64,000 nucleotides of DNA from Hygrocybe punicea (GCA_963556145.1 OY744465.1:2542001-2606000), one strand, 5' to 3'. Counted from the first letter of the stretch, positions 43,901 to 55,650 are shown. The notes: generated by a model from the letters alone, not told the origin. A program made the numbers and translations.

Positions 43901-46077
43901 GGTTTCCAGAGGGAAGAACAGCAGTTTTATTGGTAGATAACACTGCTACAAGGGGGGGGGTTCGTGGTCTAAAGTCATTGCGAGCCGTGGGGGTTACCCA
44001 AGACAAGGGGGTCTGCCCCAAGAACCAGACTAAACGTAAGGAAAGGAAAAGAAGAAAAAGTCCAAACCAACAACAAGGACAGTAGATATAGTGAATGGAC
44101 TTGAGGGGAGGTAAATGGGAATCCAACCATGAAGCTACAACATGTCCAACTACACCATATTTTCACCATGAGGCGGACATGAGGCGTCCTCATGTCGATG
44201 TTCTCGTGATCCAACTGGAGGCCTGGGTGTCATTGAGGAATAGAGGGGGTCCGGATGACTCGGATGATTTGTCATCAGATCATGTGATGTGCAGAATTGC
44301 CTATTCGGGGTCTACACTTGCTGTAACAGGCAAGTGCACAGTCTGGCAAGTGCATTGCACAGTCGGGTCGAAGATGGGTATCGTCCAGTGTAGGATTGGT
44401 GATAAGAGTGTCTTGAGGTAGCGGGGACAAGCGACAAGGTTGGTATAAAGGAAAACAAAGGAATGTATGGAGGGAAAACCAACTAGGATGGTGGGATAAT
44501 CGAGGTCAGACATGTGAACAGCATAAGCTGTACCGGATGATGATGTCTGTGTCGATGACGTATCAAGGAGCAATGTCTTGTCCTGTCTGTGGAACAATGC
44601 GGTCCACCTGATGTCGGTATTCATCCAAGAAAGGGTATTGTTATAAACGAATGTGGGAGGTATCAAGGTTATGGATGAAAAAGGATAAATGAACGTGGGT
44701 CCAGGTTTCGAGTCATGGCATGAGTGACAAGCTGTGGGAACAAGTCATCGGGTACTGCATTGAAGCGGTGTCATGCGAACAAAATACGATAGGGGTTGGT
44801 TCACTGTTTGGGAAGTTGTATGGTCTGTGGTCGAATGTTATGATTTCTTAGCTAAACGTGCTTACTTTTTCCTTTTTCCTTTCCCTCTCCTCTTCCGCTA
44901 TCATTAGTCATTCCTTTCACATATGCGCTGCCATTGCCCTCCGCTTAGTCGTATCATTCGACAAATGCTGTATGCTATCTCCTTTCCTATGCGTTTTATC
45001 CCTTTACACCATATGCTCTGGCGCATAGCCATGAACCCTTTCCTAGTAACATAGCCACTTCCTTACGTTATATAAGTAGTCTACTTTCAGCTTGTACTGT
45101 AGACTTTAAATTTCGTATCACTTGCTACTCAATCGCTTCCTCTTATTCTAAGATTGACTGCCTTCAGAACCTAAGCCCTTTTCTCTAAACCGTCTTGTGA
45201 AGTAAAACCTTCGGCTTATTCTGTCGCATTACATCGAAGTCCAAAAGAGTATGCTCTGGCAATGGTCGGATTAGAGAGAACAGTGAAATGTCTTGTGATC
45301 AGGGATTGTTCAGGGCATGCGTGCAGGTGAGGAATGTCGTCGAATAATCAGGGAGGATAATGGTAGGCACGGAATACGAAAGTGGAAACCATATATCCAG
45401 GTATGGCAATTGTCAATTACGTGGTGAGATATTGTTGAGGTGGAAGTCGGAAGTATCGATGGCAGAAGGGTTTCAGTACCGATGCCAAAGATAGATCATA
45501 ACAAGGTAGAAACTGATGAGGAAGGTGATGGCGATGCTGCCAATGATGATTACGGTAATTAGCTGTGTCGGGAGTACAGCCATTGTAAATCAGTTTGTCG
45601 TGGGATGAAGTCAACAATATGTCAGGGCGAGGGAAAAGACAATAGCAATGATGTCCGTCGGCAAGGAGACTATTCGGGTACAGCAAGGTAACGTGGGGAT
45701 GTGTCCATGGTCGGTCTGGATTGTTCTAGAAGAAAAGAGAACAAGGACAAGAAGAAACAACGATGTCCGAAAGAAGACAAAAGGTAAAAGGAAATGAAAA
45801 AGGAAGGTGTGATAAAGTGGAATCGTCATGGTGGGTAAGGGAGTTGGAATCGGAGTCGCGGAGTTGAAATATGTAACAACTCTGATGTTGGAACTATCTT
45901 TGTATTTGCTTCAATATAAGATTGTATATACTGAGCTGTGGCTGTGGAACCAGCTCCTTGAGATCTTAAACTTGCTAATCTCTGCTCATCCCTAGAGAGA
46001 TGCTCTTTAATTGTTCTTAGTTTCCTTGGCTTTTGATTACACTGAGAGCAGTAGCAGTAAAGCATAGTAGTTGCCAT
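40904..46077 (-). pseudogene. Tnp2/Plavaka-like transposase 1, split by a solo LTR
   Basis: Minus-strand gene of three exons. Exon 1 (start 46077) opens with a zinc-finger-like MATTMLYCYCSQCNQKPRKL and a conserved H..; the LTR at 43846-45878 sits in this exon. The reading frame is continuous on both sides of the LTR if it and one ACTCT are discounted, and exon 1 ends at a GTAAGT donor near 43834. A short second exon and a long third exon (to TAG at 40904-40906) follow. The 918-residue open part holds an acidic N-terminal stretch, CPNSCLAYTGEYQDTESCPYF, ALSSDGAQLTLKKQSETWILVL, IPGPKPPKNMESFLYP and VERTIGEMG, matching landmarks of the second Tnp2 copy (SVDGAQLYRNKSSDCWILIW, IERTIGSLG). Apart from the LTR the coding region looks intact, so the insertion may be fairly young. 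Confidence 0.83.
43846..45878 (+). mobile_element. Solo LTR of a retrotransposon (2,033 bp)
   Basis: Begins TGTTACGG and ends ATGTAACA (TG..CA with 6-bp inverted tips TGTTAC/GTAACA), flanked by an exact 5-bp duplication ACTCT at 43841-43845 and 45879-45883. Inside there is no reverse transcriptase, integrase or second LTR. A TATA-like TTATATAAG at about 45068 after a CT-rich region looks like an LTR promoter in plus orientation. A 2-kb LTR is long; a non-autonomous element cannot be excluded, but no internal direct repeat was seen. Confidence 0.82.
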
Positions 46078-46189
46078 ATGAAGACTTGTTCTGGAGTTTG
46101 AGTACTTGGGACTAGCTAGTATTTGCTAGATATACAAAAGAGGAAGGTACAAATGTGTGATAGAGAGGTGTTTCAACCCTCAGACTGAG

Positions 46190-46340
46190 AGGGAGGGGTT
46201 TATATAGCTTTTACAAAGCAGAGTGAGTCAGAATGACTCACCATGAGAAATGACTAAGCAAGCAAAAAATGACTTGGTAAATGAGTCATGAGATATATCC
46301 AAGGAGTATACAGAGATATTATGACTTAGAGTGAGTCAAA
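46190..46340 (-). promoter_or_regulatory. Promoter region of Tnp2-like gene 1 with TGASTCA sites
   Basis: On the minus strand a TATA-like AGCTATATAAACC lies near 46200, about 125 bp upstream of the start codon at 46077. Just upstream of it come four TGA(C/G)TCA words (near 46226, 46234, 46282 and 46332), the binding motif of Gcn4/AP-1-type bZIP factors. They could equally be subterminal transposase sites. A further TGAGTCA occurs near 48896, beyond the partner gene. Confidence 0.5.
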
Positions 46341-46360
46341 AGTAGTTCAGATATTCTGCA

Positions 46361-48630
46361 GCCACTGCCAGTGCTTGTGTGAAGAAACATTCTAAATTTG
46401 GCAATGCAAGGTATTGGCCACTTTCGGCAATTCATCCTGATTTGCATCACTTTCAACCAACTCCAATGTCTGGCCAGTTCAATCCTTACAATCTCTCTAT
46501 TTTCATGAATGAAGGTATGTCAACATAATTCTACTATTTTTATTCAATTTCTTTTTCTTTTTAGGCACCATTCCTCCCCCTCCACCATTGCCTATACCAA
46601 TGCCTCAAGCAACCACTCTCCAAACACAAAGTAATGCCTTTAATAGCTTCCCAAACAACCATTCACCATTCCAGAATGTTGCAGATCAGCCTGACCAGAA
46701 TGGACAAGAGCGAGCAATAATGCTTGAATTGCTTCAAATTCTTGTCAAGGATTGCTCCGAGATTCGAGCTGAGCTAGGTTTTCTGCGTTCTCAGGTAATT
46801 TCCATCAGCAAGCAAATTGCAAGCCGACCATGGTTCTCACAGTAAGTAAGCTGTTCTATTTCTTTGTGCTCTTTCTAATCTCTTGCAGTTCTCAGTCAAT
46901 TGGCCCAAACGACTCAGTTTCCCGCAATGTTAGTGCCGATTCTTCTCAAGATGGACCCCTTCACCCAGCAAACCGACCACCCAACCTTCCTCAATCTGTA
47001 TTATGGACCCGCAAGGACGCTAAAAACGACCCCGATGTCAAAATGTCGCCAACCAACATGTCCTGGTTTCCGATGGAGAAAGTCATATGGCACCCAAACG
47101 GCACATTAATCAACAAAGGAATATATGGCGCCATCTCGGATAGTGCCCGCACAGTTGCCAACAGACTCATTTCCCTTCCCGACCCCCCAGGAGCGTCAGT
47201 GAGGGCACAAATGAAGAATAAAAAATTCTTCCAGACATGGTATCCAAAAGACCTAGCCTCCACCATTCATGACCTCGAGACCATGCAGCCGCTACTGCAG
47301 CTGTGTGCTGGTCATTGGAAAGCCAAGGCGATGCTCGCTCCGAAACTCGCTTGCAAGTCCGCTGGAAATTCTACTGTCTCTGATAATGAAATCGATTCCA
47401 CTGACATCCAGACAGAGTCTCAGAAGCACCTGTTGTCTTCTCAACTGTCTGGAGCGCCCAGTCCCAAACATCCACGAACGCACAGCAGACTCAAGGGAAA
47501 AAAATCTCTCATCAGTGCGTTTTTTTCTTTTTTATAGAGTGACTGAAACACAGTTTTACTGTACGTTCAGCATCAGCTCCGTCTACAAGTGCCAATACTA
47601 TGGTATCGTCCCTCCCTCTTCTATCAACATCTTCTACGAGCTTCCCAACATTCCCAGCATTCATGTCAACCAACACGACACAAACTGCGAATTCATCCAC
47701 ACAAGCCGCTGTCTGTCCAAGCGAATCATCTTTCACAAATGAGCTGCTAACACTCACTGCAACGCCTCCGACACCTGACCCATCCACATCATCAGCAACA
47801 CCCCCAACGTCATTGGCGGCACCCCCAACATCTTCGGCAACACTCATTTAAGAGGTATGCCACATCTTCCTGATATCTAGCGACACCGTCTTATTCATCA
47901 TCTAGCCACGATCACCACGGGATATGATGCCATTCGTTCAAATGCCCTCAAGTTTCTTGATGCTATCACACCACATGATGCAATCCAACCGTCTCAACAA
48001 GTCCTCGCATTCTTGCATCAAATCAAAAATGCCAATCCGAACAACCCGGAGTTCAACGAAGACAACATCAACGTAAGCTGGGGCCACCGTCAATTCACAT
48101 CTGGTGGAATGCGCATCTCAACGGTATTGTGGAGCTGGGATCAAATAGGGTGAACAGCGGCCTGTAAGCTCATTGCAGCCACCCTCAAAACATGTAAGGT
48201 TGCTAGGTTCATGTGTTCAGAACGTAACATTTTGGCAACCTCATATCTCGCCGACATATACCTGAAAGAAATGGTTGAAGCGCTCTTGACAGCGAAGGCA
48301 GTCGTCATGGAAAACGATGTAAGTTTCTATTTTATTCCACAAATAAAAGCTAATCAGATATTTTCTAGGTGGCACCACAACTGAACCCCCTCCTCTATCA
48401 CTGCAAGATGCAGCTTCAATGGCCACTCTACAAGTGTCCACTCCGCCACCCTCCTTGACTGCTGAGGGGGGCCAATGGAAACAGCTTCAGGTGTGCCAAT
48501 ATATTATCTTTTCCAGCATTCTGTTTACATTTGTGAATTTAGCCACTTACGAAGGAAGAACTCAAGGACTGGCTCCAGACACATGGCATTCCGATTCCCA
48601 CTGGACGACAACTCACAAAAGAAAGTAAGT
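46361..48630 (+). pseudogene. Partner gene of Tnp2/Plavaka-like element 1, decayed
   Basis: Divergent to the transposase. Exons: about 46361-46515, 46566-46795, 46885-47510, then further pieces to about 48630. Readable parts: SKFGNARYWPLSAIHPDLHHFQP, a Pro-rich TIPPPPPLPIPMP, ERAIMLELLQILVKDCSEIRAELGFL (helical), then VLWTRKDAKNDPDVKMSP..WFPMEKVIWHPNGT, NKKFFQTWYPKDLASTIHDLE, a Ser/Thr/Pro linker, and ITTGYDAIRSNALKFLDAITPHD..NNPEFNEDNINVSWGHRQFTSGGMRISTVLWSWDQIG-stop-TAACKLIAATLKTCKVARFMCSERNILATSYLADIYLKEMVEALL. The in-frame TGA (about 48150) and unclear joins indicate decay. From memory, the last motif block recurs in proteins encoded beside mushroom Tnp2 genes. The first exon is uncertain because it overlaps the promoter area. 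Confidence 0.55.
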
Positions 48631-49091
48631 CATGTATCATATTGCCATTATCACAAGTTTTCTGACTCACCGGTTGACTTAAGATTTGATCCGATGTGTC
48701 GTCGATGCCCCGAGCGTTCACCATCCGTCAGCAACCGACATCAATTCCATCTTGTTGAAGGTGTGACTTTTCCTTATTTCTTTCTAGTTTTCTCATATAT
48801 ACTTTCCTGTAGCGCACACGGAAGGGCAGGAAGGCTGGTTCAGTGGGCGGTTTGCAGTGAATTTTTTGGGACTTTTTTGGTGAATAATATGTGACTGAGT
48901 CATGACTGGTTGTAACTTTTTCGCGATGTGAAATGGAATTCATTGGGACATCTGGGTGACCAAATTACTCCCTCAAGTCGAAATGCGTCAATTTTGAGTG
49001 ACTATGGAGTGAATTCGCAGATACCTCAGACTGACACCACAGTCATGAATTTTTGCAATGCAGACAATGGTGTGACGTTTCTGAGACTAAA

Positions 49092-49194
49092 TTACAGCTG
49101 TTTTCATAGCTATGCGGAATTTGAGAAAAAAATCAAGGTGGCACAACTCCGCTGCCGTCTAAGCCGAACTCCTAGATACGCTGAGTTACAACTT
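49092..49194 (+). repeat. 103-bp inverted repeat, left copy
   Basis: Pairs with 51946-52048. The three mismatches are CGG/TGG, CCG/CCA and CCGA/CCAA, all CpG on this side and TpG or CpA on the right. It ends 15 bp before the transposase ATG, so it probably contains that gene's promoter. Confidence 0.9.
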
Positions 49195-49209
49195 ACATTT
49201 CAACACTCT

Positions 49210-50266
49210 ATGCCCACTCGCACCGTCTCCAAAGATCTCAAGGAGCGGATCCTGACCCTCTACTGCCGTGGTTACACGGCCAAGGAGATCTGTGATCTTC
49301 TTGGTGTCCGCAAGTCACTGGTTTACAAAACTCTCCAGTACCATCGGATCTATGGCCTTACATACAACCCTCATGCCCAACCAACTGCACGTCGACGCAT
49401 CCTCACACCTCTCGACATTGGTTTCATTCGTTTACTCTGTTCCCTTCACCACACGCTGTACCTCGATGAACTCCAACTCGAACTCCAAGCCCAACGCAAC
49501 GTGTTTGTATCCCTCTCGACTATCATGCGCACCCTTCGCCGGCTCCACTTCTCAAACAAGCGCATATCCGTTCAAGCCCTCGAAAGGAATGACCTCCAAC
49601 GGGCCATATTCATGAATCAGATTGGGGCTGCAGTGCCAGACCCTGCCATGTTGATGTTCACCGATGAGAGCGCCATGAATAATCGAGCCCACAGCAGGCG
49701 ATACAGTTGGTCATTGGTTGGGACTAGGTGTGTTCAACGACAGGCCTTTGTACGTGGACAACGGTATTCCATCCTGCCGGTCCTCACGCTGGATGGGATC
49801 ATCACGTTTGATCTCATTGAGGGCTCAGTGACTGGAGAGCGGTTCGTTCACTTCCTTCGCGAGATGGTTGTATGTTTTTTCTTTCATGTCTTTTACTGTA
49901 CAAACGCTGATGCCTTTATACAGATACCTCTCACCAATCCATATCCCGGGCCACGGAGTGTTCTAGTCCTTGATAACTGCAACATCCACCACACGGAAGA
50001 GGTCAGAGAGCTCGTGGAGGTTGAAGCAGGTAAAGTCTTCCCTTTTGTGTGAAGTTGATACTAACATGTGTCTTCTAGGCTGCCGAATAATATATCTGCC
50101 CCCATACTCCCCTGACTACAACCCCATTGAACTCGCCTTCTCATCAATCAAGTCTTACCTCCGCCGTCATACACATGACCATGGCCTTTTCACTGTTGTT
50201 AGCGCAATAGATACTATAATGCCGGAGAAGGCTGCAGGATGGTTTCGGTCGTCTGGTTACATGTAA
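49210..50266 (+). CDS. Tc1/IS630-type DDE transposase
   Basis: Three exons: 49210-49869, 49924-50029 and 50079-50266; introns have GTATGT..CAG and GTAAAG..CTAG ends. The N terminus is a helix-turn-helix DNA-binding part (KERILTLYCRGYTAKEICDLLGVRKSLVYKTL) and a second basic module. The catalytic triad can be read as MFTDESAMNN (first D), LVLDNCNIHH (second D) and SPDYNPIELAFSSIKSYLRR (E), the DDE_3 layout. The protein ends RSSGYM. Start at ATG 49210 gives about 317 residues, normal for the family; the frame is open further upstream into the repeat, but that part is not transposase-like. No stop or frameshift, so this copy may still be active. Confidence 0.9.
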
Positions 50267-50409
50267 TTTTCACTTCGCTAGCTTTTTTTTTGTATGTCTT
50301 TTGTAGTTGTTACACAATCTCATTGTATCCAAGTGGGGCAAAATAACTGTATAATATTGGCGCGCGAATGCACGCAAAGTCCTTGAGATACCGTAGCTAT
50401 GTGTAATTA

Positions 50410-51915
50410 CTATGTAGGCCATGCATTGTCATCTTCTCCCCTTGGCGGAGCATGGAAACCCGGTGGTATGGGGACAAGGCTCTTGAGCTGCGCATTGTAA
50501 TATGATGTAAGGCGGTCATCTCTTGTCTGATCACCAGGGGTCATCATGGGTCCAAACCAGGTACAACATCCACCATCCTCCCAATTGATCTCGTACCGGA
50601 CAATGTCGTCCTGGGGCGGTGAAGGAACACGAGCGGCTGGATGGGGTGCTGGTTGATCAGACCTCATGGTTAGACGCCTCCTCTTCTCATTCCATTTCCA
50701 GCTAGCGCAACCTGCTATCAAACGCATTGCGTCTCCTTTTGACATCCCATACTCTGTGAGGTCAGAGACTGCGAGGGAACCAATGATGTCTGGCCCATAA
50801 TCTTCATGACTCAGGGCAGCCTCATATTCGCACGCCGATGGCACTCCAAGGTGATCTTGGGCATAAACGAGGTATTTGTGGAGATCACCGTATTCCGGTT
50901 TGACAGGCGACGAGAATGGAGATAATTCGAGAGAGTGCTTGCACTTGGGAGTGGAGGGCTTGGGGGCCATCGCACCCACAACGGTGGTCATCAATTGCGC
51001 GAAGACAGGGAACTGATTGTTTGGATCTACAGCTGGCAGTGCCGTCTTTGCCTTCTGTCAGGCTGGTAATAAGCTAGCGCCGTGATTTGCCAGATCAAAA
51101 GCTGCCGTGTTGGGGGGGAGCAGAATGGTAGTTTTTCCCTCGTGCTGTATGAAGATTAGCTACATTTGTTGCGTAATTTAGAGAACATACCAGGGCAATG
51201 GCCCACTGATGCATCATGAATGGAGTAAGCAGGAGTTCAGTGTTGTCCGCGCAGATGAATACATAGTGTCCTGGATTATTGTCATTCCCATACTGCTTTT
51301 CAAGCATGCTGCGAAACCGCGCCAATGAAAGGTCTAAGGATGTAGCGCCTTCTGGTGTAGCTGCTGGGTCCGGAGCTTGTACGCTGTCGTTGTCAACCAC
51401 AACATCAGGCTGTGCAAAAACAGCGTCAGATAGATCCAAACAGCATGCCAGTGCTTACATCGATAGGGCATTTCTTTTTCACATCGTCAATGTCAATGAT
51501 GATATTCACTTTGCTGTACCGATTCTCATTGATTTTTGTTACGAATTCTTTGTATTCAGACTCCTTCTCCACATCAAGTGCGTCCGCTTTCCTGAGAATA
51601 AGGTCAACTAAGTTTGTAGAAGAGAAAAAAAAAAATCTACGGTCGACCAGGATGATAATATTTGAACTTGTAGCGTTGCTGATCTGACACCTTCCACTTT
51701 GTTTCACCAAACCGCGTTAGCATAGCTCGCATAAAATGAACATAATTGTCTGCTAAACAAGCAAACACGAGTTCTTTGCTGTGTACGTCACACTTGGACT
51801 TGATGGCAGGTTGCTTGCCAATCTTGGGAATAGCCAGCATATGTCGAATGAGTTGTAGTGAGAGATTAGCGCAGAATTCGTCTGATTCATCGTCGGACGA
51901 GTCAGAGTCGACCAT
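50410..51915 (-). pseudogene. Second gene of the Tc1/mariner-like element, SAM-like C terminus
   Basis: Minus-strand exons: 51915-51640 (MVDSDSSDDESDEFCANLSLQLIRHM..), 51606-51462 (LDLILRKADALDVEKESEYKEF..KVNIIIDIDDVKKKC), about 51412-51191 (LDLSLARFRSMLEKQYGNDNNPGHYVFICADNTELLLTPFMMHQWAIAL), then from about 51143 to 50410. The last exon has one in-frame TGA (NHGASLLPA-stop-QKAKTAL, about 51058-51060), so the copy is broken or has an unrecognised intron there. The final part YLVYAQDHLGVP..YGPDIIGSLAVSDLTEYGMSKGDAMRLIAGCASWKWN resembles a SAM-type helical bundle, a guess from the G-(M/I)-xxGDA-RL pattern. The start codon lies 30 bp inside the right inverted repeat, mirroring the transposase. 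Function unknown. Confidence 0.55.
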
Positions 51916-51945
51916 GGTGATAGGATATGAAAATGGGAATATTTC

Positions 51946-52048
51946 AAGTTGTAACTCAGCGTATCTAGGAGTTTGGCTTAGACGGCAGTGGAGTTGTGCC
52001 ACCTTGATTTTTTTCTCAAATTCCACATAGCTATGAAAACAGCTGTAA
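51946..52048 (-). repeat. 103-bp inverted repeat, right copy
   Basis: Partner of 49092-49194; it should carry the same promoter elements, facing the second gene. Confidence 0.9.
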
Positions 52049-52358
52049 GTCAAAGTATATTCAAAAAAAGCTGCATTCGTCACATTTTATTCATCTTCTA
52101 CGTTTTCGTGACTATTCCACTACTGTTACCTGACTAGGACCTGACTTCTCGTTTTTACTGAGAGTGACCCCTCAGCCCCAGTGAAAAGTCCCTCTATTTG
52201 TAACAATTTACGGCAATATGCCATGATATTATCTAATTCTATCGAGTTAAGACCTATATAGATAATAGCCGTTCCATTTTCAGCTATAGGATTTCCATTT
52301 ACACCCACCAAATGACCAGTTTTTTTTATATAATGGCAAACCGTTCAATTTTGTTTGT

Positions 52359-55300
52359 ATGACCCTCATGGGATCGCAAATGTACTTGTGTAATTGCTCA
52401 AAACACTGCGGCAATCCACCCAAACCTGTCTCATCAGCAACATACTACAGGCATGCTCAATACCGCAATCTCGAAGCGTTTTCTCCAGAGTTTCTAGCGT
52501 TTATTTCATCTTGTTCTCAGGCTACCCAGGGCCCATCGAACCTGCCTGGTCTGCTCCAAAAACGTCCGCATTGTCTTCAAGATAACGAGAATAATGGGTC
52601 CAAGAAACGACAGAGGACACAGAAAGGGAAGGAACCCAACAATGCAGGAATGACTGACTCACAGAATCTGGTACGTTCATTTATTCCTTCAATGTAAATG
52701 ACTAATTAGCAAGTTATACAGCCATTCGATGCGACAAACGAACCTTTGTTTGACTTGGATGACCTCGAAGAATTCTACACTGACGTCCCCATGCACTCAC
52801 GACACTCCCCAGAAACCCTCGCTCAGGAGGCCTCCTCATCGGCTCCAGCACTCATGCACTCGGAGGTTCCTATAGGATCGGAAGACAGCGATGATGAGAA
52901 CATACCTGACCCTGGTTCTCTACGAATGGATCAAGAACCAGATGTACCCTCTGAGATTGATGTCAATGTGGACCTAGTCGATATACCTGACTTACCTGCT
53001 CGTTTGGAGGAAGAGGTTGAACCCGAAGTCGATGGCTTTCAAATGGAAGAGATTCGTATCACGAACGAGATCATCAATGTTCTCAAAAATGCAAGTCTCG
53101 GCGATGTGTACTGTGGTCTTGGAGCCGAATATGTCGAACGGCTTCGCAACCCTCCAGAAGAAACTCTTGTTGTCGACGATCCTGATGTAAAGCTGTCGAT
53201 CAAGATGTTCTTGTCTACTGTGACTGGCTCTCAGGATACTTACAACGAATCACGCAAAAATATCATCGAGCGATTTCCCGAGTGTGCCATGCTTTCATTT
53301 GACCAGGTCAAGCGACGTGTTGCTGAACTTAGCGGTGTCTTCCCAATCACCCAGGACATGTGCATTAACACATGTCTGGCATTCGTTGGTCCTTGGTCCA
53401 ATTACGAGCAATGTCCGAAGTGCGGCGAGGAGCGTTACGACCTTCACAAGAGTACCCGGACCAAGAGAGTCGCCCGAAAAGAATTCTGTACGATCCCTAT
53501 TGGCCCACAGCTTCAAGCCCTCTGGAGATCGCCTGAGCATGATATGCGGTATCGGGAGCGACGAACAGATCAGATTCTGGCAGAAATGCAGCTGAACAAC
53601 GGGAACATCTCGGTCTATGACGACATCTTTTGCGGCAGCGACTACCTCGAGGCTGTAATTGATGAAAGAATTAAATCTGGCGACATGGTTCTATTGCTCT
53701 CTGTTGACGGTGCTCAGCTCTACCGCAATAAAAGCTCAGACTGCTGGATTCTCATATGGATAATTGGCGACCACTCACCGGAATCACGGTATAAAAAAAT
53801 ACGAATTCACCCTGGCGTATTTATTCCTGGACCCAACAAGCCTGGAAACCTCGACTCCTTCATGTTCACAGCATTGCACCATCTTTCCGCCATTCAAAAC
53901 GAGGGACTCAAGATCTGGGATGCAGCCAGAGATGTCACCTTCTTATCACACCCCTTCTTCTTCCTTGCTTGCGCTGATGGACCTGCAATGGCGCTCCTAA
54001 ACGGTGGTGTTGGCCATCATGGAAAGAGTGGATGCCGGGTCTATTGTCCATTGAAAGGTCGTCACAAACAAGGCGGGTCACATTACTATCCAGTTCGGCT
54101 TAAACCTGATAACTATGCTGTTGCTGGATGTGATCACCCTGACGTTCCATTCAACAATCTCACCATGAGTTCTGATACTGCCGACAACTACCTCCAAAGG
54201 CTACGGTACCTCATGGGTTCTCAAAATAAGGCTCAGTATGAGAAGCGCCGCCTCGAAACAGGTATCTGCAAGCCAACGATATTCATGGGTCTCTCACGTA
54301 GTCTTGGTATCCCCCAAATTTTCAGCCTCGACATTATGCACCTTCCCGCGTTAAATATTCCAGATCTTATGATCAAACTCTGGCGTGGCGTCTTGGATTG
54401 TGATCCTGAAGATAACCGCTCCACCTGGGATTGGGCAGTCTTAACAGGCGACGTATGGAAAGCCCATGGAAAAGCTGTTGCTCAGGCCACACCATATCTG
54501 CCAGGTTCTTTTGATCGCCCTCCTCGCAATCCTGCCGAGAAGATCAACAGTGGATACAAAGCCTGGGAATTTCTTCAGTATTTCTTCGGGCTTGGACCTG
54601 CCCTTTTTTATGGTCTACTTCCTGATAAATATTATCGTAACTATTGCAAGCTCGTTTACGGTATCCGGATTCTCTACCATAAGAAAATCGCTACCTGTGA
54701 GCTTCGCGCTGCTCACAAAGCTCTCCTGGAATTCACAGATGAGTTTGAACTACTGTACTACCAACGCAAGCGATCCCGCATCCACTTTGTTCGACCAAGC
54801 ATACATGCGCTTGGCCATCTGGCCCCCGAAGCTTCTCGTATTGGCCCTGGTGGGTGTTCTTCCCAATGGACAATAGAACGAACGATTGGAAGTCTTGGCG
54901 AGGAACTCAAACAAGATTCAAATCCATACGCCAACATTACTCAACGCTGCATTCGGCGAGCTCAAGTAAACGCTCTCAAGGCAATGATACCGGACCTAGA
55001 GCCCACCATAAATCTCCTTCCAAGAGGATCCATTGACCTCAACCAATCCTACGTGCTCCTTCGAGCAATGGACCGAGTTGCACGACCGGTGGATGTCCTT
55101 GAGGCAGCCGCTATCCATTCATATATACAAACATGTGGAGAACCTCTAGCCAACGAGGATTTACCGTTATATGTTGTTAGGTGGGCTCGGCTACGTTTAC
55201 CAACAGGACAAATTGCACGAACGGCATGGAAAGAAGGGGGAAAGGCATTAGAGGATGTTCGTATGTCGAGAAATGTGAAGGTAAGTTGGCTACATTTTTT

Positions 55301-55650
55301 GTATATCAAACCTCCGTTTTATCAATGTATAGATTACTCTGGACGGACAACTTGCCTTTGCAGAAGTTCGATATTTCTTTCGGCTTCGCATTGGAGAGAC
55401 CATCAAGACAGTTGCGCTACTGTCTGTATACAGCGCTCCCGACCCTGCCCTACTTTTGGTATCTCAACATACACTTTGGACTTGCCACCCTCAAGGCAAT
55501 GCTGCATTGGTAGTTCTCGATGTCCAGGATATCATTTCTGTTGTATCAATCCCTCCGTTGGCTACACTACCTGGAACACACTACATCTATGAAAAGCTGG
55601 GCTTGGATGTTGCAAATATGGGCGGCTGGGTGGAAGAGGATGATGAGTAG
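52359..55650 (+). CDS. Tnp2/Plavaka-like transposase 2, left copy
   Basis: Three exons in phase: 52359-52670, 52722-55280 and 55333-55650, total 1,062 residues. A TATA-like TTTATATAATGG lies about 30 bp upstream of the ATG. The N terminus is zinc-finger-like (MYLCNCSKHCGNPP..YYRHAQYR). The core has MCINTCLAFVGPWSNYEQCPKCGEER, LLLSVDGAQLYRNKSSDCWILIW, VFIPGPNKPGNLDSF, FFFLACADGPAMALLNGGVGHHGKSGCRVYCP, PQIFSLDIMHL and WTIERTIGSLGEELK, the usual landmarks of mushroom Tnp2 (CACTA/CMC) transposases, with Asp of VDGAQ, DGPA and SLDIMHL as likely active-site candidates. The last exon gives ITLDGQLAFAEVRYFFRLRIG and ends GGWVEEDDE. Intact; potentially functional if its ends were. Confidence 0.9.

Larger units (their letters stand above)
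49092..52048. mobile_element. Tc1/mariner-like element with two convergent genes (minimum extent)
   Basis: A 103-bp inverted repeat frames the unit: 49092-49194 and 51946-52048, same length, three mismatches. Inside are a DDE transposase (49210-50266, plus) and an unrelated gene on the other strand (51915-50410). True ends probably lie further out: the left flank has TTACTCCCTCAAGTCG near 48963, which looks like a mariner-type terminus, but no matching right end was found before the Plavaka terminus at 52177. The right end may therefore be lost. Confidence 0.75.
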
